This document shows positions 21,237 through 33,725 of a stretch of DNA of 64,000 bases, piece after piece. The stretch's first letter is position 1. Every line of letters starts with the position of its first letter. Made by a program: the position numbers and the translations under genes. The stretch is from Drosophila miranda (taxonomy: Eukaryota; Arthropoda; Insecta; Diptera; Drosophilidae), in the NCBI RefSeq assembly GCF_003369915.1, contig NW_022881614.1:10995001-11059000 (forward strand), read 5' to 3'. The notes under the pieces were generated by a model. It had not been told where the DNA came from. It did not search any database and saw nothing but the letters and a program-made list of their open reading frames with translations.

Positions 21237-22167
21237 TTACGCCAGCTGCTGGCGGAACAGTCGCCTCTGTATCTGGTGGGGGGGCTGCAGGTCACTCTGG
21301 AGCATGGAGGCGAAGTGCTGCTGCTTCAGGGCACTGATCGTGGCAATCTTGCGGTGCCTGTTGGGGATGGTGGCGCGCGGCCGACCTCCGGCTCCAGCTG
21401 CGGCCAGGCCCAGGCGGAAGCTGTCCAGGTCGTCGTCGTGGGGCAGCTGCCGGTTCTGGTCCTCCTCCACGGGTGAGCCATCGGGTCGGAGCCGGAAAAC
21501 CAGTGGCCCGCTCAGGTAGGTCTTTGGCGGCTCTCCAGTAAGGGCAAGGGCCATCGGCAGTTCGCTGCTCGCCTGCTGCTGCTGTTGGGGATGCATTGGA
21601 GAAGAAGACCCAAAGCCGTAGGCCATGTCCATGGCATACTGGTGCTTCTGCTCGTTATTGCTGTCGAAGAGCGGGTTCGCGTTGGACTCCGCTGCCTGCT
21701 GCTGCGGCAGCTGCTGGTGGGTGAGGATGATCAGCAAGGAGGCTGGCGGCGTGGGCACCGGCGGCAGCGGTTTCCGCGTGGTGATCAGTGTGGCACTCGG
21801 ATGCTCCCGCATGATCGATGACCAGACTGCGGAGAAGAAGCGGACGGGAAGAGAAACAGAAATCAGATCACGCACTACTTGGACCACACGTTGATTCTGC
21901 AGTGCGGAAGTTATGATGCGGAAGCCAGCGTCTGGCCAGACCAGGTCTGCTCTGGCCTGGTCTGCCTTCCCACGCGACACGAGTACTTACTCAGCTCATT
22001 GGCATCGCGCTGATAGGGATCGAGTGCCTCCAGCTGCGCGTCTGAGAGTGTCTGCAGCTTCTCGTAAGTAGATTATGCTTGCACTGGTTCACCGGGAGTC
22101 CGCCGCCCACCGTCGATTTGCAGTGCACGCTAACCAGCTGGGCAAAGGTGGAGTACAGGTAAGACAT
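21237..22167 (-). pseudogene. Duplicated two-exon host gene fragment, left copy
   Basis: Minus strand. A 3' exon at 21237-21826 and an upstream exon at 21991-22167 are separated by a 164-bp intron with GTAAGT donor and CGCAG acceptor. A further acceptor (TTTGCTTTGCAG) precedes the upstream exon, so earlier exons once existed. The last exon is fully open and encodes a Pro- and Gln-rich protein tail of about 195 residues. It contains REHPSATLITTRKP, a poly-Gln run, LRPDGSPVEEDQNRQL, a basic NRHRKIATISALKQQ stretch and the end QRRLFRQQLA. In the upstream exon the first half (MSYLYSTFAQLV...) and second half (YEKLQTLSDAQLEALDPY) are in different frames, implying a 1-nt indel near 22070. I do not recognise the gene. 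Loss of the start and the frameshift argue against function, although the long open last exon is notable. Confidence 0.7.
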
Positions 22168-22174
22168 CTGCAAA

Positions 22175-24204
22175 GCAAAAAAGAGGCCAGAGGGTGGATT
22201 AGATTAGGCAATGACAGTAGCAGCAGTGCGTGTGTGTGTGTCAGCGGTGGCAGGGGAGTAGCGAAGCGCTGGGATGGTTGCACTTTCGTTGCACAAACGA
22301 AATGCATTTCGAAAGCCTGTTGTCTCGCAATCCCCAACGAAGGCAAGCTCTGCTGCCATGGGGCCTGGGTGTGCTCCACTTTGGGGCTGCTGCTGGAGCT
22401 GGCGCTGGCGCTGCTGTGGATGGGTTTACGGTTCAGTAGCCAAACTGAGCGGCCCCCCTCATTGTCTATTCTTCGTGGCTAGCGGAGCGTTGAATGGACT
22501 TTTAATTAGCACCGAATGTTCTACATAGATGACACATTCTGCGTCTCTGGCTGCGGTGGAATTTCACAGATATCCCCATCTTTTCATAGGTGACGTCAAG
22601 CGTTTGAGCTGTGTTTCGTTCGATGCTAATCCAATGATAATAAATTTACAGAAACTCCCCAAATACTGTATCCAAATCCGGATCTTCCCTCACGCCTATT
22701 AGCACCGATCACCGGCCGAAAAAAACAGATCAACAAATGAACGGGAAAAACAGAATCGCACGCAATGAAAGTAAGAAGATCTGGGAATCAATTCTGGGTC
22801 ATTGTTTATTTTGGTATGCTTTGGGGAGGTATCTAGTGTCTAGTGTCTAGCGTCCCGGGGGCACCCTTGATCCCCTTCCATCGAGCATACAGCCATACAT
22901 CGGCGCGCACGAAAGAGCTTCATTTGCATTGGATTCGTTTCTGCGTTTTACAATTTTACGCCGTTTGCATAATGGAGGAGACGATCATCATCAGCAGCAG
23001 CAGCAGCAGTGGGGAGGGGGCAAAGGTGTGCTGTTGGATGAAGCTCAACTTACGAATTACCGTTACCAAGAGCCAAGAGCCAAAAGCCAGGCCAAGACGA
23101 ACAGCAGTGTGCACAGAAAAGTGTGCAAAATGTAAAATGCAATTGATACGAATATGCATCACCATCCCTCTATCTCATTCGCACAAGCTCTACAGCTCTC
23201 CATCTCCATCTCTGTCTGTCTCTATCGGTTTGTGCTTTGAATGTTTTTTAAAGCTAAACATTTCATGCACTTGTGGCAACAACAAATTACCCAATTCCAT
23301 TCCGACAAGTGCAAAAGTACAGCACGTCGCAAGAGATTGAGTCTAGGCCGAAAACCATGTACCGTTTTGAAGCTCTAACCTATTCAATAATAAATCGATC
23401 TAACGCAGAACAAGGATAAGAAAACCTATCGTCTGGAGACAGATTATAGAATGGACCCTCGAGCTAATCATCACCTATGATTGGACCTATCAGAAATAGT
23501 TCGAAATATAATCCAACCGCTTTCAAAGTGCATTCAGGTCTATACTTATCTTTTTTAGTCTATCTGTAACTATGAAACGCACTGTATAGTACGTATTTAT
23601 ATGTAAAATAAAGTACGTCATGCAGCACGTTATCTGATTCGAATAACTCTGTCAAAATTTTATGGTCCAGGCCCTGACACAATTAAATAATTAGCCAGAA
23701 CTTCAAAATAAAAAAAAAGCAAAACATTAAAGAAACAAATGTGAGCAAAAACAAAATATTATCTAAGGTAAAAATTCCAATCAGCCTTTTGCGGGAGTTG
23801 TCAAAGTCACGTACAGAATACACCTCTATAATGTATGCACATTTCATACACACATACTATATATTTTTATATATATGTAGATATGTAGATTTAAGATCGT
23901 CGCGGAGGCTGTAGTTTATTAGCCTTCCAGCTAAGTGATCAAGCTGACATCGAATGCAATTACAACAGAGAGCAGCTTGAAGAAATCGTAATGAAACTCC
24001 GGAGCGGAGTTGTCTCCTCTGGAATGCTATAGACCTGGTCCCGTTCATTTAGTCACTTTGGAAAAAGGGTTCGTTCCCATTACGATTTGTATCTGCGGCG
24101 ATATCTTGACATATTTTACGTTAATACCCGGAAAAAAACGTAATGCGAACATAATTTATTGATTGAAGATCGAACCGCAAACCGGCTAAACGCGTTGCAT
24201 CCAT
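22175..24204. other. Single-copy DNA at the left end of the spacer
   Basis: Inverted-repeat homology ends within about ten bases of the splice acceptor near 22170. The sequence beyond is probably the intron or 5' region of the left gene copy. It holds a (CAG)n run near 22992-23010, CT-rich stretches near 23180-23225, and AT-rich DNA from 23340. ORFs here are short, overlapping on several frames and low in complexity. I see no exon, promoter or transposon that I can defend. Confidence 0.55.
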
Positions 24205-24905
24205 AAACGAGGGGGAACGTTGTGAGTTGCTGCGGAGACCGCAACTCTACATTTATACCCGATACTTAGTCAGTATGGCTCTCTCCGGCAGACGCCGCTA
24301 ATATTGAACGACACGACAAAGAGTGCGTGCGAGAGAGACAGAAAATCAGTATGAGCGTGACGTCGGGCGCTGCGTAGCCACTGCAAATTGATTTGTTCCT
24401 TTTGGCTACAAAAATAATCCGATCTGATCCAGATTCAGCAATCTGATAGATATAGTCGTTATCTATGATTCTGCGTTTTTAGTTTTCTCGAATGTGCAAT
24501 ATTGTGGATGCAACAGATTTTCGTCTTTTGTGGGGGCGGAAGGGGGTGGGGCGAAATTTTGAGATATACGTTTTATAGTGAGATCTAACAGAAGTGCGGA
24601 TACCAAATTTGGTTACTCTAGCCTTAATAGTCTCTGAGATTTGTGGATGCCCCAGATTTTCGTCCTTTGCGGGGCGGAAGGGGTTGTGGCGAAATTTGAA
24701 CACAAAACGATCAAGGTCCGATATCACAGGAGTGTGGATACCAAATTTGGTTGCTCTGGCTCTTATAGGTTCTGAGATCCTTGAACTCATATTTTGCAAT
24801 TGGCAAAACCTACCATGAAACCTGTGTGTTAGACAGAGACAGAGCGAGAAAGAATGAAATTGTTTTCTGGCTATAATAATTATACGATCTAGTTCAGATT
24901 TTGCG
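24205..24905 (-). repeat. DINE-like unit, inverted, partial
   Basis: Minus-strand copy facing unit 1. It begins (on +) with the reverse complement of the element end and hairpin, and breaks off before the microsatellite part. Its CACACAGGTTTCATGG variant on the minus strand groups it with edge units 1 and 12. The following 24906-24945 is short unclassified sequence. Confidence 0.8.
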
Positions 24906-24945
24906 CTTAAAGGCCCCAAAAAGCCGAATGTTGAATGGATGTTTT

Positions 24946-26071
24946 TATACCCGATACTCAAAATGAGTATTGGGGTATATTAGCTTTGTGGTAAAAGTGG
25001 ATGTGTGTAACGTCCAGAAGGAATCGTTTCCGACCCCATAAAGTCTATATATTCTTGATCAGCATCAATAGCCGAGTCGATTGAGCCATGTCTGTCTGTC
25101 CGTCTGTCTGTCTGCCCGTCCGTCCGTCTGTCCGTCTGTCCGTCCCCTTCAGCGCCTAGTGCTCAAAGACTATAAGAGCTAGAGCAACGATGTTTTGTAT
25201 CCAGACTTCTGTGATATGTCACTGCTTTAAAAATATTTCAAAATTTCGCCCCGCCCACTTCCGCCCCCACAAAGGACGAAAATCTGTGGCATCCACATTT
25301 TTAAAGATACGATAAAACCAAAAACGCAGAATCGTAGAGGATGACTATATGTTTTAGAATGTAAGATCTCAACCAGATCGTATAAATATTATAGCCAGAA
25401 TTAAGAAAACAATTTCATTCTTACTCGCTCTGTCTCTCTCTAACACACAGGTTTCATGGACGGTTTTGCCAATTGCAAAATATGAGGTCAAAGATCTCAG
25501 AACCTATAAGAGCCAGAGTAACCAAATTTGGTATCCACACTCCTGTGATATCGGACCTTGACCGCTTCGTGTCCAAATTTCGCCACACCCCCTTCCGCCC
25601 CCGGAAAGGACGAAAATCTGGGGCATCCACAAATCTCAGAGACTATTAAAGCTAGAGTAACCAAGTTTGGTATCCGCACTTCTGTTAGATCTCACTATAA
25701 AACGTATATCTCAGAATTTCACCCCACCCCCTTCCGCCCCCACAAAGGACGAAAATCTGTTGCATCCACAATATTGCACATTCGAGAAAACTAAAAACGC
25801 AGAATCATAGATAACGACCATATCTATCAGATTGCTGAATCTAGACCAGATCAGATCATTTTTATAGCCAAAAGGAACAAATCAATTTGCACTGGCTACG
25901 CAGCGCCCGACGTCACGCTCAGACTGATTTTCTGTCTCTCTCGCACGCACTCTTTGTCGTGTCGTTTAATATTAGCGGCGTCTGCCGGAGGAGAGCCATA
26001 CTGACTTAGTATCGGGTATAACTGTAGAGTTGCGGTGTCCGCAGCAACTCACAACGTTCCCCCTCGTTTTT
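24946..26071 (+). repeat. DINE-like unit 1 (edge class)
   Basis: Has ACACACAGGTTTCATGG, CGATAAAACC and TGTGATATCGG variants shared with unit 12 and the inverted copy. The microsatellite is long and mixed. Confidence 0.82.
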
Positions 26072-27184
26072 TATACCCGATACTCAAAATGAGTATTGGG
26101 GTATATTAGATTTGTGGTAAAAGTGGATGTGTGTAACGTCCAGAAGGAATCGTTTCCGACCCCATAAAGTATATATATTCTTGATCAGCATAAGCCGAGT
26201 CGATTGAGCCCTGTCTGTCTGTCCGTCCGTCCGTCTCTCCGTCTGTCCGTCCGTCCGTCTGTCCGTCCCCTTCAGCGCCTAGTGCTCAAAGACTATAAGA
26301 GCTAGAGCAACGATGTTTTGGATCCAGACTTCTGTGATATGTCACTGCTACAAAAATATTTCAAAACTTCGCCCCGCCCACTTCCGCCCCACAAAGGACG
26401 AAAATCTGTGGCATCCACAATTTCGACGATACGAGAAAACATCGTAGAAGATGACTATATCTTCTAGAGTGCAAAATCTGAACCAGATCGTATTATTATT
26501 ATAGCCAGCATCAAGAAAACAATTTCATTTTTTCTCGCCCTGTCTCTCTCTAACACACACGTAGCATAGGCGGCTTTGCTTAGAGTAAAACATTAGCGCC
26601 TAGATCTCAGAGACTACAAAAGCTAGAGCAACCAAATTTGGTATCCACACTCCTAATATATCGGACCGAGACGAGTTTGTTTCAAAATTTCGCCACACCC
26701 CCTTCCGCCCCCGCAAAGGACGAAAATCTGGGGATATTCAAAAATCTCAGAGACTATTAAGGCTAGAGTAACCAAATTTGGTATCCGCACTCCTGTTAGA
26801 TCTTACTCTAAAACGTGTATCTCAAAATTTCGCCCCACCCCCTTCCGCCCCCACAAAGGACGAAAATCTGTTGCATCCACAATATTGCACATTCGAGAAA
26901 ACTAAACACGCAGAATCATAGATAATGACCATATCTATCAGATTGCTGAATCTGGATCAGATCAGATCATTTTTATAGCCAAAGGGAACAAATCAATTTG
27001 CAGTGGCTACGCAGCGCCCGACGTCACGCTCAGACTGATTTTCTGTCTCTCTCGCACGCACTCTTTGTCGTGTCGTTTAATATTAGCGGCGTCTGCCGGA
27101 GGAGAGCCATACTGACTTAGTATCGGGTATAACCGAAGAGTTGCGGTGTCCGCAGCAACTCACAACGTTCCCCCTCGTTTTTTT
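26072..27184 (+). repeat. DINE-like unit 2 (class A)
   Basis: Carries the AAAACATCGTAGAAGATGAC variant also seen in units 5, 7 and 10. Confidence 0.82.
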
Positions 27185-28329
27185 TATACCCGATACTCAA
27201 AATGAGTATTGGGGTATATTAGATTTGTGGTAAAAGTGGATGTGTGTAACGTCCAGAAGGAATCGTTTCCGACCCCATAAAGTATATATATTCTTGATCA
27301 GCATCAATAGCCGAGTCGATTGAGCCATGTCTGTCTGTCCGTCTGTCCGTCCGTCCGTCTGTCCGTCTGTCCGTCTGTCCGTCCGCCCGTCTGTCCGTCC
27401 CCTTCAGCGCCTAGTGCTCAAAGACTATAAGAGCTGGAGCAACGATGTTTTCGATCCAGACTTCTGTGATATGTCACTGCTACAAAAATATTTCAAAACT
27501 TCGCCCCGCCCACTTCCGCCCCCACAAAGGACGAAAATCTGTGGCATCCACAATTTTAAAGATATGAGAAAACCAAAAACGTAGAATTGTAGAGAATGAC
27601 CATATTTTTAAGACTGCGGAATCTGAATTGGATCGTATTATTATTATAGCCAGCATCAAGAAAACAATTTCATTTTTTCTCGCCCTGTCTCTCTCTAACA
27701 CACTCGTAGCATAGGCGGCTTTGCTTAGAGTAAAACATTAGCGCCTAGATCTCAGAGACTACAAAATCAAGAGCAACCAAATTTGGTATCCACACTCCTA
27801 ATATATCAGACCGAGACGAGTTTGTTTCAAAATTTCGCCACACCCCCTTCCGCCCCCGCAAAGGACGAAAATCTGGGGATATTCAAAAATTTTAGAGACT
27901 ATTAAGGCTAGAGTAACCAAATTTGGTATCCGCACTCCTGTTAGATCTTACTATAAAAAGTGTATCTCAAAATTTCGCCCCACCCCCTTCCGCCCACACA
28001 AAAGACGAAAATCTGTTGCTTCCACAATATTGCACATTCGAGAAAACTAAAAACGCAGAATCATAGATAATGACCATATCTATCAGATTGCTGAATCTGG
28101 ATCAGATCAGATCATTTTTATAGCCAAAGGGAACAAATCAATTTGCAGTGACTACGCAGCGCCCGACGTCACGCTCAGACTGATTTTCTGTCTCTCTCGC
28201 ACGCACTCTTTGTCGTGTCGTTTAATATTAGCGGCGTCTGCCGGAGGAGAGCCATACTGACTTAGTATCGGGTATAACCGAAGAGTTGCGGTGTCCGCAG
28301 CAACTCACAACGTTCCCCCTCGTTTTTTT
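27185..28329 (+). repeat. DINE-like unit 3 (class B)
   Basis: Carries AACCAAAAACGTAGAATTG and the CTACAAAATCAAGAGC variant shared with units 6 and 9. Confidence 0.82.
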
Positions 28330-29436
28330 TATACCCGATACTCAAAATGAGTATTGGGGTATATTAGATTTGTGGTAAAAGAGGATGTGTGTAACGTCCA
28401 GAAGGAATCGTTTCCGACCCCATAAAGTATATATATTCTTGATCAGCATCAATAGCCGAGTCGACTGAGCCATGTCTGTCTGTCCGTCTGTCCGTCCGTC
28501 CGTCTGTCCGTCTGTCCGTCCCCTTCAGCGCCTAGTGCTCAAAGACTATAAGAGCTAGAGCAACGATGTTTTGGATCCAGACTTCTGTGATATGTCACTG
28601 CTACAAAAATATTTCAAAACTTCGCCCCGCCCACTTCCGCCCCCACAAAGGACGACAATCTGTGGCATCCACAATTTTAAAGATATGAGAAAACCAAAAA
28701 CGTAGAATTGTAGAGAATGACCATATCTTTAAGACTGCGGAATCTGAATTGGATCGTATTATTATTATAGCCAGCATCAAGAAAACAATTTCATATTTTC
28801 TCGCGCTGTCTCTCTCTAACACACTCGTAGCATAGGGGGCTTTGCTTAGAGTAAAACATTAGCGCCTAGATCTCAGAGACTACAAAAGCAAGAGCAACCA
28901 AATTTGGTATCCACACTCCTAATATATCAGACCGAGACGAGTTTGTTTCAAAATTTCGCCACACCCCTTCCGCCCCCGCAAAGGACGAAAATCTCGGGAT
29001 ATTCAAAAATTTTAGAGACTATTAAGGCTAGAGTAACCAAATTTGGTATCCGCCCTCCTGTTAGATCTTACTATAAAACGTGTATCTCAAAATTTCGCCC
29101 CACACCTTTCCGCCCACACAAAGGACGAAAATCTGTTGCTTCCACAATATTGCACATTCGAGAAAACTAAAAACGCAGAATCATAGATAATGACCATATC
29201 TATCAGATTGCTGAATCTGGATCAGATCAGATCATTTTGATAGCCAATAGGAACAAATCAATTTGCAGTGACTACGCAGCGCCCGACGTCACGCTCAGAC
29301 TGATTTTCTGTCTCTCTCGCACGCACTCTTTGTCGTGTCGTTTAATATTAGCGGCGTCTGCCGGAGGAGAGCCATACTGACTTAGTATCGGGTATAACCG
29401 TAGAGTTGCGGTGTCCGCAGCAACTCACAACTCACA
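28330..29436 (+). repeat. DINE-like unit 4 (class B)
   Basis: Class B body. Its end runs into a rearranged CAACTCACAACTCACAACCC junction instead of the usual CCCCCTCG. Confidence 0.82.
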
Positions 29437-30368
29437 ACCCATACTCAAAATGAGTATTGGGGTATATTAGATTTGTGGTAAAAGAGGATGTGTGACTTTC
29501 ATCCATCCAGACTTCTGTGATATGTCACTGCTACAAGAATATTTCAAAACTTTGCCCCGCCCACTTCCGCCCCCACAAAGGGCGAAAATCTGTGGCATCC
29601 ACAATTTCGACGATACGAGAAAACATCGTAGAAGATGACTATATCTTCTAGAGTGCAAAATCTGAACCAGATCGTATTATTATTATAGCCAGCATCAAGA
29701 AAACAATTTCATTTTTTCTCGCCCTGTCTCTCTCTAACACACACGTAGCATAGGCGGCTTTGCTTAGAGTAAAACATTAGCGCCTAGATCTCAGAGACTA
29801 CAAAAGCTAGAGCAACCAAATTTGGTATCCACACTCCTAATATATCGGACCGAGACAAGTTTGTTTCAAAATTTCGCCACACCCCCTTCCGCCCCCGCAA
29901 AGGACGAAAATCTGGGGATATTCAAAAATCTCAAAGACTATTAAGGCTAGAGTAACCAAATTTGGTATCCGCACTCCTGTTAGATTTTACTCTAAAACGT
30001 GTATCTCAAAATTTCGCCCCACCCCCTTCCGCCCACACAAAGGACGAAAATCTGTTGCATCCACAATATTGCACATTCGAGAAAACTAAACACGCAGAAT
30101 CATAGATAATGACCATATCTATCAGATTGCTGAATCTGGATCAGATCAGATCATTTTTATAGCCAAAGGGAACAAATCAATTTGCAGTGGCTACGCAGCG
30201 CCCGACGTCACGCTCAGACTGATTTTCTGTCTCTCTCGCACGCACTCTTTGTCGTGTCGTTTAATATTAGCGGCGTCTGCCGGAGGAGAGCCATACTGAC
30301 TTAGTATCGGGTATAACCGTAGAGTTGCGGTGTCCGCAACAACTCACAACGTTCCCCCTCGTTTTTTT
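29437..30368 (+). repeat. DINE-like unit 5 (class A, shortened)
   Basis: 932 bp. It lacks about 190 bp including the microsatellite (GGATGTGTGAC is joined to a point just before CATCCAGACTTC). It starts with the CACAACCCATACTC junction that recurs at unit 12. Confidence 0.82.
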
Positions 30369-31505
30369 TATACCCGATACTCAAAATGAGTATTGGGGTA
30401 TATTAGATTTGTGGTAAAAGTGGATGTGTGTAACGTCCAGAAGGAATCGTTTCCGACCCCATAAAGTATATATATTCTTGATCAGCATCAATAGCCGAGT
30501 CGATTGAGCCATGTCTGTCTGTCCGTCTGTCCGTCTGTCCGTCCGTCCGTCTGTCCGTCCGTCCGTCTGTCCGTCCCCTTCAGCGCCTAGTGCTCAAAGA
30601 CTATAAGAGCTGGAGCATTGATGTTTTCGATCCAGACTTCTGTGATATGTCACTGCTACAAAAATATTTCAAAACTTCGCCCCGCCCACTTCCGCCCCCA
30701 CAAAGGACGAAAATCTGTGGCATCCACAATTTTAAAGATATAAGAAAACCAAAAACTTAGAATTGTAGAGAATGACCATATCTTTAAGACTGCGGAATCT
30801 GAATTGGATCGTATTATTATTATAGCCAGCATCAAGAAAACAATTTCATTTTTTCTCGCCCTGTCTCTCTCTAACACACTCGTAGCATAGGCGGCTTTGC
30901 TTAGAGTAAAACATTAGCGCCTAGATCTCAGAGACTACAAAATCAAGAGCAACCAAATTTCGTATCCACACTCCTAATATATCAGACCGAGACGAGTTTG
31001 TTTCAAAATTTCGCCACACCCCCTTCCGCCCCCGCAAAGGACGAAAATCTGGTGATATTCAAAAATTTTAGAGACTATTAAGGCTAGAGTAACCAAATTT
31101 GGTATCCGCACTCCTGTTAGATTTAACTCTAAAACGTGTATCTCAAAATTTCGCCCCACCCCCTTCCGCCCACACAAAGGACGAAAATCTGTTGCTTCCA
31201 CAATATTGCACATTCGAGAAAACTAAAAGCGCAGAATCATAGATAATGACCATATCTATCAGAATGCTGAATCTGGATCAGATCAGATCATTTTTATAGC
31301 CAATAGGAACAATGCAATTTGCAGTGACCACGCAGCGCCCGACGTCACGCTCAGACTGATTTTCTGTCTCTCTCGCACGCACTCTTTGTCGTGTCGTTTA
31401 ATATTAGCGGCGTCTGCCGGAGGAGAGCCATACTGACTTAGTATCGGGTATAACCGTAGAGTTGCGGTGTCCGCAGCAACTCACAACGTTCCCCCTCGTT
31501 TTTTT
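30369..31505 (+). repeat. DINE-like unit 6 (class B)
   Basis: Has ATATAAGAAAACC and the rare CAATGCAATTTGCAGTGACC variant, both shared with unit 9 at a distance of 3,357 bp. Confidence 0.83.
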
Positions 31506-32582
31506 TATACCCGATACTCAAAATGAGTATTGGGGTATATTAGATTTGTGGTAAAAGAGGATGTGTGTAACGTCCAGAAGGAATCGTTTCCGACCCCATA
31601 AAGTATATATATTCTTGATCAGCATCAATAACCGAGTCGATTGAGCCATGTCTGTCTGTCCGTCCCCATCAGCGCCTAGTGCTCAAAGACTATAAGAGCG
31701 AGAGAAACGATGTTTTGGATCCAGACTTCTGTGATATGTCACTGCTACAAGAATATTTCAAAACTTTGCCCCGCCCACTTCCGCCCCCACAAAGGGCGAA
31801 AATCTGTGGCATCCACAATTTCGACGATACGAGAAAACATCGTAGAAGATGACTATATCTTCTAGAGTGCAAAAATCTGAACCAGATCGTATTATTATTA
31901 TAGCCAGCATCAAGAAAACAATTTCATTTTTTCTCGCCCTGTCTCTCTCTAACACACACGTAGCATAGGCGGCTTTGGTTAGAGTAAAACATTAGCGCCT
32001 AGATCTCAGAGACTACAAAAGCTAGAGCAACCAAATTTGGTATCCACACTCCTAATATATCGGACCGAGACGAGTTTGTTTCAAAATTTCGCCACACCCC
32101 CTTCCGCCCCCGCAAAGGACGAAAATCTGGGGATATTCAAAAATCTCAGAGACTATTAAGGCTAGAGTAACCACATTTGGTATCCGCACTCCTGTTAGAT
32201 CTTACTCTAAAACGTGTATCTCAAAATTTCGCCCCACCCCCTTCCGCCCACACGAAGGACGAAAATATGTTGCATCCACAATATTGCACATTCGAGAAAA
32301 CTAAAAACGCAGAATCATAGATAATGACCATATCTATCAGATTGCTGAATCTGGATCAGATCAGATCATTTTTATAGCCAAAGGGAACAAATCAATTTGC
32401 AGTGGCTACGCAGCGCCCGACGTCACGCTCAGACTGATTTTCTGTCTCTCTCGCACGCACTCTTTGTCGTGTCGTTTAATATTAGCGGCGTCTGCCGGAG
32501 GAGAGCCATACTGACTTAGTATCGGGTATAACCGTAGAGTTGCGGTGTCCGCAGCAACTCACAACGTTCCCCTCGTTTTTTT
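31506..32582 (+). repeat. DINE-like unit 7 (class A, short microsatellite)
   Basis: The microsatellite is reduced to GTCTGTCTGTCCGTCCCCAT, with AGCGAGAGAAACG following; both marks recur in unit 10. Confidence 0.83.
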
Positions 32583-33725
32583 TATACCCGATACTCAAAA
32601 TGAGTATTGGGGTATATTAGATTTGTGGTAAAAGTGGATGTGTGTAACGTCCAGAAGGAATCGTTTCCGACCCCATAAAGTATATATATTCTTGATCAGC
32701 ATCAATAGCCGAGTCGATTGAGCCATGTCAGTCTGTCCGTCTGTCCGTCTGTCCGTCCGTCCGTCTGTCCGTCTGTCCGTCCGTCCGTCTGTCCGTCCCT
32801 TCAGCGCCTAGTGCTCAAAGACTATAAGAGCTGGAGCAACGATGTTTTCGATCCAGACTTCTGTGATATGTCACTGCTACAAAAATATTTCAAAACTTCG
32901 CCCCGCCCACTTCCGCCCCCACAAAGGACGAAAATCTGTGGCATCCACAATTTTAAAGATATAAGAAAACCAAAAACTTAGAATTGTAGAGAATGACCAT
33001 ATCTTTAAGACTGCGGAATCTGAATTGGATCGTATTATTATTATAGCCAGCATCAAGAAAACAATTTCATTTTTTCTCGCCCTGTCTCTCTCTAACACAC
33101 ACGTAGCATAGGCGGCTTTGGTTAGAGTAAAACATTAGCGCCTAGATCTCAGAGACTACAAAAGCTAGAGCAACCAAATTTGGTATCCACACTCCTAATA
33201 TATCGGACCGAGACGAGTTGGTTTCAAAATTTCGCCACACCCCTTCCGCCCCCGCAAAGGACGAAAATCTGGGGATATTCAAAAATCTCAGAGACTATTA
33301 AGGCTAGAGTAACCAAATTTGGTATCCGCACTCCTGTTAGATCTTACTCTAAAACGTGTATCTCAAAATTTCGCCCCACCCCCTTCCGCCCACACGAAGG
33401 ACGAAAATATGTTGCATCCACAATATTGCACATTCGAGAAAACTAAAAACGCAGAATCATAGATAATGACCATATCTATCAGATTGCTGAATCTGGATCA
33501 GATCAGATCATTTTTATAGCCAATAGGAACAAATCAATTTGCAGTGACTACGCAGCGCCCGACGTCACGCTCAGACTGATTTTCTGTCTCTCTCGCACGC
33601 ACTCTTTGTCGTGTCGTTTAATATTAGCGGCGTCTGCCGGAGGAGAGCCATACTGACTTAGTATCGGGTATAACCGTAGAGTTGCGGTGTCCGCAGCAAC
33701 TCACAACGTTCCCCCTCGTTTTTTT
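32583..33725 (+). repeat. DINE-like unit 8 (class B)
   Basis: Starts after a C-run shortened by one (GTTCCCCTCG). Has ATATAAGAAAACC and a long microsatellite. Confidence 0.82.

Larger units (their letters stand above)
3279..22174 (+). repeat. Left arm of a large inverted duplication
   Basis: Reverse-complement homology to 38158-57356 is visible in order: 3279-9780 with 57356-51574, about 9785-9997 with 50437-50203, about 9995-10290 with 40034-39750, and 20600-22174 with 39735-38158. Shared sequence includes non-transposon flank, a host gene fragment with its intron, and the same defects in BEL-A. This arm alone carries the Ulysses-like element and a 0.9-kb insert in BEL-A. It lacks BEL-B and the solo DINE copies. 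Confidence 0.9.

Noticed and set aside
22843-23340. 165-codon ORF in the single-copy spacer
   Set aside because: Low-complexity (Ser runs from CAG repeat, CT-rich tail), overlapping ORFs on both strands, no acceptor/donor context.
25090-25145. CRISPR-like short repeats
   Set aside because: Simple GTCC/GTCT microsatellite without spacers, in a eukaryotic genome.
27327-27420. Ser/Val/Cys/Pro-rich ORF starts from the GTCT/GTCC stretches
   Set aside because: Translation of a tetranucleotide microsatellite; length varies freely among units.
27480-27701. Recurrent 73-codon minus-strand ORFs in the DINE units (also 28601, 30656, 32877, 34013, 36219, 47039, 50727)
   Set aside because: They recur only because the repeat recurs, have stops and changes between units, and resemble no protein; DINE elements are non-coding.
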